A stretch of 5,529 nucleotides of DNA. It comes from a bacterium (Candidatus Torokbacteria) CG_4_10_14_0_2_um_filter_35_8. GTDB taxonomy: Bacteria; Patescibacteriota; GCA-2792135. The notes beneath the pieces were generated by a model that saw nothing but the letters and a program-made list of their open reading frames with translations, had not been told where the DNA came from and ran no database searches. The translations under genes and the position numbers were made by a program. Location: the NCBI GenBank assembly GCA_002792135.1, contig PFNU01000131.1:1-5529 (forward strand), read 5' to 3'. This document shows positions 1 through 4,718 of this stretch, piece by piece (within the stretch, counting starts at the first letter, position 1; each line of letters starts with the position of its first letter).

Positions 1-880
1 ACAAAAGTATTTTTTTATCTTCGTATATTCTTTCTAGCTTTTCTTTAAGATTGTCCATTCTTTTTTTAAGTCCATCTGTAGCAAGACTATTAATAGAAAT
101 AACTTTCGATTCTTTATTATGTAAATATTTCTCTGCCAATTCCCGAGCAAGATTTACCTTTGTAGGATCTTTAAATATGTTTGGATAAGGATAAGTATTT
201 CTTGGCGCAACTTGTCTCGTTCTAAATAGATAACCTATCCCCGTTTTCTGCATCTTTCTTTCTATTATCTTAAGAAGGAATTCTATCTCTTCCGGCATCC
301 AATATTTTTCTCTCTCATATTCTCTTTTTAAAGAATTTAAAGATTCTACACTATAGGAGATTATTCCTGTTCCATATAGACCATAATGTAGAATTTTAGA
401 TGCCTGATCTTGTTCTACATTACTAACTAGTAATTTGTTAAATAAATCTATGTTTCTTTTTGAAGCGTCAAGGTAGATTTCTCTTGATTTTTTATTTTTT
501 TCTAAAGACACAGGAATAACAACATCTTCATTAGTAACTCCTGCCCGTCTTCCTGAATGCATTAAAGCTGATGCAAATACTATTCCTGTCAAGGAAGAAT
601 CCAAAAATTTTGATGCTTCATATGAAAAAGAAAAAACTGGAGTTGTCGCTATTGAAGCATGTCCTTTGAGAGATGATTTCTCTAGAATGATTTTAACTTT
701 CTTACCCAAATCCTGTCCTTTTTCATCTACTTCTTTTTTAAGATCTTGTACTGACTTTCCTTTGAATGTTAAAAGTGCACCCAAGGCACAGATAGTTTCG
801 GGATTTAGATCTCCTGTCTCATCTTTTATTACAGGGTTTACTCCTAAGAATGTGATTTTCAAATCTTCTGTTGTTTGCAT
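1..880 (-). CDS. thyX: Divergent ThyX-like flavin-dependent thymidylate synthase, N-terminal 293 residues (runs off the window)
   Basis: The frame is open from an ATG at 880-878 to the window edge with no stop. ThyX makes dTMP from dUMP using FAD and methylene-tetrahydrofolate. ThyX-like signs are the GHAS motif at residues 73-76, the GRRAGVTNE stretch at 110-118 where the RHRX7S signature belongs, and an AxxIL helix (160-164) followed by a GTGI turn and a Ser/Asn-rich segment (170-184), which matches the substrate-binding end of ThyX. The signature is degraded: the first Arg is Gly110, His is Arg111, and the final Ser is Val120. After residue 195 comes a helical stretch and an APRNTYPYPN segment (225-234), then apparently more protein. 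With 293 residues already seen it exceeds a usual single ThyX domain (roughly 220-260), so a second domain beyond the edge is likely. The adjacent dCTP deaminase and dUTPase-like genes fit a dTMP role. No Shine-Dalgarno is visible. The family call is from memory of motifs and context, so it is moderate. Confidence 0.62.
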   Translation of the reverse strand, partial: MQTTEDLKITFLGVNPVIKDETGDLNPETICALGALLTFKGKSVQDLKKEVDEKGQDLGKKVKIILEKSSLKGHASIATTPVFSFSYEASKFLDSSLTGIVFASALMHSGRRAGVTNEDVVIPVSLEKNKKSREIYLDASKRNIDLFNKLLVSNVEQDQASKILHYGLYGTGIISYSVESLNSLKREYEREKYWMPEEIEFLLKIIERKMQKTGIGYLFRTRQVAPRNTYPYPNIFKDPTKVNLARELAEKYLHNKESKVISINSLATDGLKKRMDNLKEKLERIYEDKKILL

Positions 881-914
881 GAATTTTTAATTATTCCATG
901 GTTTACATAAGAAT

Positions 915-982
915 CTTTTTCTTTAGAACGTTTTATACGTTCTTCGGAACATTTTACGTTCTTTAGAACGTCCTACGTTCTT
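915..982. repeat. Cluster of short hairpins built from the heptamer acgttct / agaacgt, partly 19-bp periodic
   Basis: The 103-bp gap between dcd and the ThyX-like gene is packed with one heptamer in both orientations. The 9-mer tacgttctt occurs at 936-944, 955-963 and 974-982, exactly 19 bp apart. ctttagaacgt occurs at 921-931 and 961-971, exactly 40 bp apart. They form alternative stems: agaacgt 925-931 with acgttct 937-943 (5-nt loop); gttc-ttcg-gaac at 939-950, which has a TTCG tetraloop; acgttc 956-961 with gaacgt 966-971; and agaacgt 965-971 with acgttct 975-981 (3-nt loop). It begins just after the dcd stop, so in mRNA it would sit between the two coding regions. No T-run follows, so it is not a standard terminator. 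Its role is unknown; RNA processing, mRNA stabilisation or repeated protein binding are possible. Confidence 0.85.
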
Positions 983-983
983 A

Positions 984-1532
984 CTAAAATACCGCTTGCA
1001 CTGTTCCTTTGTTTTTATTGTTTTTATAATTATATTTTCCATTTTTTTCATAAAGTCTTTCGGGGAAGCTGGAAAGTTGAGAAAAGAGCAGTTGAGCGAT
1101 TTCCATTTTAGGTCTTAAAATAATTGGTACACAATTTAGATTACAAAGCTCCAAGGTTATATTTAAAAAGTGTCCTGGATTCACTATACCCGCAGTATTA
1201 TGTACAATTAAACCGGCACGGGCTAAACTACTTTTTCCAGATATTTGTATTAAATATTTATTTGATCCGAAAAAATCCCAAGAGCTTCCCAGAATACTAA
1301 TTCTAGGATGTAGCACAAACATCTCGTTATCTTGCACTATAATTTTTCTAGTTTTGGCCATAATTTTTCTTGCTGGATCAATAGTGTGAGTAAAACAGCT
1401 ATCAGTAATTATAAATTCGTTTCCCAAAAGAATATCATAGCTTGCTGGTTGTAATCTTTTTACATCAAAATCTCTAATAATAATATCTCTATTTTCTACA
1501 GCTTTTTTTATATCAATATCTGAAAGAAACAT
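984..1532 (-). CDS. dcd: dCTP deaminase
   Basis: This 182-residue protein deaminates dCTP to dUTP, the entry step to dTMP in bacteria that start from dCTP. It has the family layout: MFLSDIDIKKA at the N-terminus, QPASYDILLGN at 28-38, the active-site GKSSLAR at 99-105 (catalytic Ser and Arg region), HNTAG at 111-115, and TLEL at 126-129, in which Glu128 matches the general-base Glu138 of the E. coli enzyme (same spacing of eight from the NPG/DPG glycine). Length is normal (family about 170-195). Two oddities are seen: the usual IDPG is VNPG, with Asn118 replacing Asp, and the C-terminus ends KGTVQAVF where the common form is GPTxSR, a part that in the family closes over the nucleotide. The start ATG gives the expected N-terminus; there is no Shine-Dalgarno. 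It lies 23 bp after the dUTPase-like gene, so the two are probably co-transcribed. Confidence 0.9.
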   Translation of the reverse strand: MFLSDIDIKKAVENRDIIIRDFDVKRLQPASYDILLGNEFIITDSCFTHTIDPARKIMAKTRKIIVQDNEMFVLHPRISILGSSWDFFGSNKYLIQISGKSSLARAGLIVHNTAGIVNPGHFLNITLELCNLNCVPIILRPKMEIAQLLFSQLSSFPERLYEKNGKYNYKNNKNKGTVQAVF

Positions 1533-1555
1533 ATGTTTTATTATCAGTTAACGAA

Positions 1556-2128
1556 TTAAACTTGTACTTCGACCCCTTTGGTAGTTACTCTACCTCCCTT
1601 CCATTGGCCTTGATATGCTCTACTCAAATCTCCTACTACTTCATGGAAAACTAGATTGGCAATTCTTGCGCCTAATTCAAGCTCAAAAGGAAAACCTCCA
1701 ACATTGGCTAAAGCAAATATCAATTCTCCTTTATATCCTGGGTCTGTTTTAGTTCCTTTAAAATATATTCCGCATCTCTGTAAAGTACCTCTAGGGTATA
1801 CATCTGGCATAATGAAAACTGGATCTCTACCTTTTTCGATTGCAATTTTCTTGGAAGGAATATTCACTTTCTCGATTATTTTTACTAAGACAAAATCCCC
1901 TGGCTTAAGTATTACTTTCTTATCTCCTTTTTTTATATCAGCAATCTTTTTAACCTCAGGAGTTTTCCTATCAGATACTCCCAGATATCCTTTTCCTTTT
2001 AATCTATAAACTTCTCCCACTCTTACATCTATTCCTACTCCTTCAGGATCTAGTTCTCGCTCGGAAAGATCTTCAATCAAATTGTACTTTTTGTTAAGCT
2101 CAAGAATTGTTTTTGCAGAAATAACCAT
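1556..2128 (-). CDS. dut: dUTPase-like protein of the dCTP deaminase/dUTPase superfamily
   Basis: This 190-residue protein has the same fold family as its neighbour but different active-site residues. Visible motifs are GVGIDVRVG (30-38), where dCTP deaminases have PASYDxxLG; YPRGTLQRCGI at 111-121, matching the GKSSLARxGL loop; TKTDPGYKGEL at 126-136, matching the substrate loop; FALANVG at 138-144; and a C-terminal YQGQWKGGR at 172-180. The position of the deaminase general-base Glu (eight after the DPG glycine) is Ala139, which argues against deaminating dCTP. The DPGYxG loop and the family's dUTPase branch make hydrolysis of dUTP to dUMP plus pyrophosphate the best guess. In this operon that would link the dCTP deaminase to the ThyX-like enzyme. 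A non-catalytic regulatory partner of Dcd is also possible. The leader is almost pure AT with no Shine-Dalgarno. Confidence 0.72.
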   Translation of the reverse strand: MVISAKTILELNKKYNLIEDLSERELDPEGVGIDVRVGEVYRLKGKGYLGVSDRKTPEVKKIADIKKGDKKVILKPGDFVLVKIIEKVNIPSKKIAIEKGRDPVFIMPDVYPRGTLQRCGIYFKGTKTDPGYKGELIFALANVGGFPFELELGARIANLVFHEVVGDLSRAYQGQWKGGRVTTKGVEVQV

Positions 2129-2218
2129 GGTTTTAAAATATTAAAAAATAATTATTTATAAAAATAAAACGAATATCCTTATTCTGTTTCTCTGAAAATA
2201 ATATCAATTTACTTAGTT

Positions 2219-2269
2219 TTTTTCAAACAGGATTTTCCAACAAAATACATTCTCACTTGGTTTGAAAAA
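2219..2269. repeat. Perfect 10-bp inverted repeat in the pyrE-dut gap
   Basis: tttttcaaac at 2219-2228 pairs perfectly with gtttgaaaaa at 2260-2269 across a 31-nt loop; a T-G wobble and a T-A pair extend it outward by two. It lies in the 170-bp space after the pyrE stop and about 90 bp before the dUTPase-like start. Neither strand has a T-run in the right place for an intrinsic terminator. It could be an operator pair, an attenuator-like fold or an mRNA end-stabilising hairpin. The rest of this gap is AT-rich and I see nothing else convincing in it. Confidence 0.6.
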
Positions 2270-2298
2270 GATGGCAGATGTTGTATTGCCTTTTAGCC

Positions 2299-2940
2299 TT
2301 ATTTAATACAAAAATTTCTATTCCACCATTTTTTCGGACTATCTGCATAATCTAAAATTACTCTCTTTTCTTGTTTTGAAAGATCCATTTCCCTAATAAG
2401 AGCTAGAAGGTTAGTTAGAGCCCACCATTTAACCTTAGCTTTTCTAAGATTGTTTTTAGTGATGGAAAAGTCATAAGTGAAAATAGTAATGATTCCAACT
2501 ACATTTACTTTATACTCTTGACGAATTGCTTCAGTGGCTCTAACAGCACTTCCTGCAGTTGATAACAAATCTTCAACTACTAACACTTTTGATCTCTTTG
2601 TAATATTACCTTCAATCTGTTTTTTACCTCCGTATCCTTTAGGCTTTTGCCGGATATAACAAAAAGGTTTTTCCAGTCTTTCAGCTAAAATTGCTCCCCA
2701 AGTAACTCCGCCTGTGGCAACCGCCGCAATTACATCAAATTGCAGATTGTTTTCCTGTATAATTTTTAAAAAACCTTCAACTATTTTCTTCCTTACAGAG
2801 AAACGAGAAATCAAAATCCCAGTATAACAATAAATCGGGGATTTGATTCCACTTTTTCCAACAAACGGTGGATCAATTGAGATCTTTACTATTTTTTCTT
2901 TAACAAATAATTGAGCAATCTCTTCTTGTAGTCTTCTCAT
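2299..2940 (-). CDS. pyrE: Orotate phosphoribosyltransferase
   Basis: PyrE joins orotate to PRPP to give orotidine monophosphate in de novo UMP synthesis. From the ATG at 2940 the protein has 213 residues, normal for the family. Seen in order: the substrate-loop stretch SGIKSPIYCY at 30-39; VATGG at 74-78; the catalytic-loop pattern RQKPKGYGGKKQIEG at 97-111 with Arg97, Lys99 and Lys101; and the PRPP-binding VLVVEDLLSTAGS at 119-131 with the acidic pair Glu123-Asp124. A TTG at 2949 would add three residues in frame, but I prefer the ATG because it gives the usual spacing to the first helix. There is no Shine-Dalgarno at either. The C-terminus carries an unusual KKWWNRNF tail. It is the first gene of the minus-strand pyrimidine block, with a possible promoter about 105 bp upstream. 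Confidence 0.93.
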   Translation of the reverse strand: MRRLQEEIAQLFVKEKIVKISIDPPFVGKSGIKSPIYCYTGILISRFSVRKKIVEGFLKIIQENNLQFDVIAAVATGGVTWGAILAERLEKPFCYIRQKPKGYGGKKQIEGNITKRSKVLVVEDLLSTAGSAVRATEAIRQEYKVNVVGIITIFTYDFSITKNNLRKAKVKWWALTNLLALIREMDLSKQEKRVILDYADSPKKWWNRNFCIK

Positions 2941-2971
2941 AAATAACAAATAAACTTATCATACTACCCTA

Positions 2972-2996
2972 ATTACTATGTAAAAACATGGGTAAT
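2972..2996 (-). promoter_or_regulatory. Leader hairpin upstream of pyrE
   Basis: attac (2972-2976) pairs with gtaat (2992-2996) and atgt (2978-2981) pairs with acat (2986-2989), giving a 5+4-bp stem with a small internal loop and a 4-nt tip. It ends about 31 nt upstream of the pyrE ATG, inside the leader expected from the candidate promoter. It might affect translation or mRNA stability. No known riboswitch or PyrR-binding motif is recognised. Confidence 0.4.
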
Positions 2997-3044
2997 CTCT
3001 AAAATTACAAAGAGAAATCTTACTTGCTTGAGGTACTATTTTGA

Positions 3045-3074
3045 ATTATAATATATTCTAGTCCACCACCACAA
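3045..3074 (-). promoter_or_regulatory. Possible sigma-70-type promoter for pyrE
   Basis: On the minus strand a perfect -10 hexamer TATAAT (3050-3045) is preceded after 18 bp by TTGTGG (3074-3069), a weak -35 matching three of six consensus bases. Transcription would start near 3038 and leave a leader of about 100 nt before the pyrE ATG. In AT-rich DNA a TATAAT can arise by chance, so confidence is limited. Confidence 0.38.
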
Positions 3075-3232
3075 ATCCCAAAAAATTCACAAAAATCTCT
3101 GACAAGTTTATAAGAGATTAGTGAAAATTACAAAGAAATAAAAAATAGGTGCGACCATAGAAAAGCCCGATGCTAAACTCAAACTCAAACTGCCTAAGCA
3201 AAATTTGATAACAAATAATAACAATTAACAAG

Positions 3233-3241
3233 TTATCCACA
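3233..3241 (+). other. Single DnaA-box-like 9-mer
   Basis: ttatccaca at 3233-3241 is an exact match to the consensus DnaA box. I see only one copy here and no dnaA, dnaN or box cluster, so it does not mark an origin. It may be a stray site or chance. Confidence 0.3.
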
Positions 3242-3302
3242 AAAATCCCGAAAAGCAGGACTTTTTTGTTATACGAACACCTTGTACTGTATTCTTGAAT
3301 TA

Positions 3303-3432
3303 GTTCGAACGCATTTCGCCACCGCAGGCAACGAGGAAAGCCCCCGCGAAATTCTGAAAATGCGGCGGAGCCGCACTGCTGACGATTTCAAGTTTGTCTT
3401 TGGCGACAAATTCTTTTTAAACTCTTTAAAAA
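3303..3432. repeat. GC-rich hairpin island downstream of the SDR gene
   Basis: A GC-rich block interrupts AT-rich DNA. Internal structure: the palindrome gttcgaac at 3303-3310; atttcgc 3313-3319 with gcgaaat 3346-3352 (7 bp); the competing pair gcattt 3311-3316 with aaatgc 3358-3363; tgcgg 3361-3365 with ccgca 3371-3375; tttgtc 3393-3398 with gacaaa 3405-3410; and an all-AT hairpin ttttaaa-type stem, 3414-3421 with 3425-3432 (8 bp, 3-nt loop). It shares the 10-mer gcggagccgc (3365-3374) with the larger island at 4312-4660. Short frames cross it on both strands but neither looks like protein. It is probably a structured or repeated non-coding element. Confidence 0.55.
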
Positions 3433-3470
3433 TAAAACAAGATGAAATAAGGAAAAGCATAACAAGAGAT

Positions 3471-4232
3471 TTAGGTTGCTAACCACCCACCGTCAATAAC
3501 TACAATTGCTCCAGTTATATAGCTTGAAGAATCTGAAGCAAGAAAAACAACCAGTTCTGAAACTTCTTCTGGCCGGCCGACTCTTTTAAGAGGTATTCTT
3601 TGGAGCATCGCCCCTATCATTTTTGGATCTTTTTTAACTACATCAATCATCGGAGTTTCTATCATTCCCGGAGCAATGGCGTTAACACGAATATTAAAAG
3701 GGGCTAATTCCGTGGCTAAAGCTTCAGTCATTGCAGCTATACCTCCTTTAGAAGCACAGTAATGAGCAATATTTGGCATACCAATTCCTTGTTGACCCAT
3801 AGCCACAGAAGCGATATTAACTATTGCTCCCTTTTTCCGTTCTTTCATAATTTTTGCTGCAGCTTGGGCGCATAAAAACTCTCCTTTAAGGTTAATGTCA
3901 ATTGTCCTATCCCAATCTTCTTCTGATAATTCCAAAAATGGCTTGAATTGAGCTATTCCGGCATTGTTTATTAAAATATCAAGCTGTCCGAATTTTTGAA
4001 CGGTTTCAGCTACAGCCGAATCAACCTCTGATTTATTTGAAACATCCAGTTTGAGGGCCATCGCTTCACCACCAAAGTTTTTAATTTCATCAACAACTTT
4101 TTGGCAGTCATCTTGATTAATATCAGTAACAATAACTTTTGCTCCTTGTTTAGTCAAAGCAATAGCGTGAGATTTTCCCATACCCTGCCTTGCACCGGTT
4201 ATAAGTGCCACTTTGTTTTTAAGATTTTGCAT
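3471..4232 (-). CDS. Short-chain dehydrogenase/reductase, classical SDR (FabG-like)
   Basis: This is a full-length 253-residue classical SDR with every key motif: the cofactor loop TGARQGMG at 12-19; Asp37 at the end of the second strand, which favours NAD(H) over NADP(H); LDV at 62-64; NNAG at 89-92; catalytic Asn114 in INLKG; Ser142; and Tyr158-x3-Lys162 of YCASK; then PG at 188-189 and IDGGW near the end. It catalyses a reversible alcohol/carbonyl oxidoreduction in the cytosol. The substrate cannot be read from sequence. The Asp37 makes a strict fatty-acid-synthesis FabG role less likely, since those use NADPH, and points to a sugar, polyol or small-alcohol dehydrogenase. It stands alone, flanked on both sides by GC-rich palindromic islands, and has no clear link to the pyrimidine block. 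The leader is AT-rich with no Shine-Dalgarno. Confidence 0.95.
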   Translation of the reverse strand: MQNLKNKVALITGARQGMGKSHAIALTKQGAKVIVTDINQDDCQKVVDEIKNFGGEAMALKLDVSNKSEVDSAVAETVQKFGQLDILINNAGIAQFKPFLELSEEDWDRTIDINLKGEFLCAQAAAKIMKERKKGAIVNIASVAMGQQGIGMPNIAHYCASKGGIAAMTEALATELAPFNIRVNAIAPGMIETPMIDVVKKDPKMIGAMLQRIPLKRVGRPEEVSELVVFLASDSSSYITGAIVVIDGGWLAT

Positions 4233-4256
4233 AATTTTGGCTTTTTTAAATTTTAA

Positions 4257-4290
4257 GTTATAGAGTAATTTCTCCCGACTAAGAGAAATT
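4257..4290 (-). promoter_or_regulatory. Palindrome next to a -10-like hexamer upstream of the SDR gene
   Basis: aatttctc (4267-4274) and gagaaatt (4283-4290) form a perfect 8-bp inverted repeat with an 8-nt centre. On the minus strand it ends four bases before TATAAC (4262-4257), a 5/6 match to a -10 box lying 25 bp upstream of the SDR start. The palindrome would then cover the promoter spacer and -35 region, an operator-like arrangement. No good -35 hexamer is seen. As an alternative it is simply an mRNA or DNA hairpin. Confidence 0.35.
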
Positions 4291-4460
4291 TAATAAAAAA
4301 TTCCCTACAATTTAGTCACCAAGTCCCGCAGTAAGCGGGATAAACTCCACGAGAGGAACCAACGAAATTTGACTTTCTGGTGCGTTTATTTGACCAAATC
4401 CGAACCTACTTTGAGCGGAATTGACCCGCCCCGCGGCTCCACCTCCGCCAGAGGCGGGGC

Positions 4461-4545
4461 GCAAAACAAAACATTTTTCTCTTTTTTCAATTTTGGCGTG
4501 CGACCCTTTTTCTTCTAAAAGGAATTGAAAAATGCTTTGTTTTGC
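4461..4545. repeat. 19-bp inverted repeat (one mismatch) with 47-nt loop
   Basis: The arm at 4461-4479 (gcaaaacaaaacatttttc) and the arm at 4527-4545 are reverse complements at 18 of 19 positions. The loop of 47 nt holds a further cttttttcaatt-like stretch. The stem starts at the last base of the GC-rich 8-bp stem before it, so the two stack end to end. Confidence 0.85.
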
Positions 4546-4609
4546 TTCTCTTGACGGAGCAAGAGAGCGGAGCCGCTTTCCACCCCTGCCGCGACTTCGG
4601 CGCGGTGAG

Positions 4610-4660
4610 CAGGCGGGCAAAAATTTTCCCCCTCAAACTCCCCCAATTTTTGCCCGCCTG
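4610..4660. repeat. Perfect 16-bp inverted repeat with 19-nt pyrimidine-rich loop
   Basis: caggcgggcaaaaatt at 4610-4625 is the exact reverse complement of 4645-4660. The 19-nt loop is C-rich on the plus strand. The stem is strong but no T-run follows on the plus strand, so it does not look like an intrinsic terminator for a plus-strand transcript. It closes the right edge of the island, 20 bp before the promoter of the broken HTH gene. Confidence 0.9.
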
Positions 4661-4679
4661 TTGGAGGGTTGAATTAAAT

Positions 4680-4708
4680 TTTACAAAATTCATTTGCTCT
4701 GTTACAAT
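4680..4708 (+). promoter_or_regulatory. Probable sigma-70-type promoter for the broken HTH gene
   Basis: TTTACA (4680-4685, 5/6 of the -35 consensus) and TACAAT (4703-4708, 5/6 of the -10 consensus) are separated by the ideal 17 bp. Transcription would start near 4715, almost on the ATG at 4719, so the mRNA would be nearly leaderless. This is the best promoter match in the window. Confidence 0.5.
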
Positions 4709-4718
4709 AAGCATAACA

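Larger units (their letters stand above)
2941..3470. other. 530-bp region without a convincing gene
   Basis: No open frame here has protein-like composition or a recognisable motif. Visible contents are the pyrE leader hairpin and possible promoter; a 13-bp direct repeat aaaattacaaaga at 3001-3013 and 3124-3136; a second repeat aatctct at 2994-3000 and 3094-3100 (the latter also pairs with agagatt at 3113-3119); three near-perfect tandem copies of aaactc at 3175-3192; a DnaA-box-like 9-mer at 3233-3241; and a GC-rich hairpin island at 3303-3432. Apart from the island it is strongly AT-rich. Confidence 0.6.
4312..4660. repeat. Large GC-rich island of nested inverted repeats (candidate structured ncRNA or non-autonomous mobile element)
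   Basis: About 350 bp, much richer in GC than the surrounding DNA, holds at least six consecutive or nested stems: tcccgc 4324-4329 with gcggga 4335-4340; cgccccgc 4427-4434 with gcggggcg 4454-4461 (8 bp); an 18/19 stem 4461-4479 with 4527-4545; tctcttg 4547-4553 with caagaga 4560-4566; ccgcg 4589-4593 with cgcgg 4601-4605; and a perfect 16-bp stem 4610-4625 with 4645-4660. Frames cross it on both strands but are low-complexity, Arg/Ser/Ala-rich and overlap each other, so I treat it as non-coding. No transposase is seen nearby. It shares gcggagccgc (4567-4576) with the smaller island on the other side of the SDR gene. Confidence 0.65.

Noticed and set aside
666..890. Plus-strand 74-codon open frame
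   Set aside because: Lies entirely opposite the ThyX-like gene and has no protein-like motif.
915..982. CRISPR array or LexA-type operator
   Set aside because: Units are only 19 bp with no spacers of constant size. The gttc/gaac arms are in the wrong order and spacing for a Bacillus-type GAAC-N4-GTTC box.
1656..2009. Plus-strand 117-codon open frame
   Set aside because: Antisense to the dUTPase-like gene; an antisense shadow of its codons.
2129..2207. Separate promoter for the dUTPase-like gene (TTGATA at 2207-2202 on the minus strand)
   Set aside because: No acceptable -10 hexamer occurs 16-18 bp downstream; AT-rich near-matches are expected by chance.
3233..3241. Replication origin
   Set aside because: Only one DnaA box and no origin-linked genes.
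3241..3267. Intrinsic terminator near aatcccgaaaagcaggac and the following T-run
   Set aside because: Only about three solid base pairs form the stem core, with a bulge, so support is too weak.
3269..3482. Two overlapping opposite-strand short frames across the small GC-rich island
   Set aside because: They overlap each other, owe their length to the GC-rich palindromic block, and have no recognisable domain; one also runs into the SDR gene.
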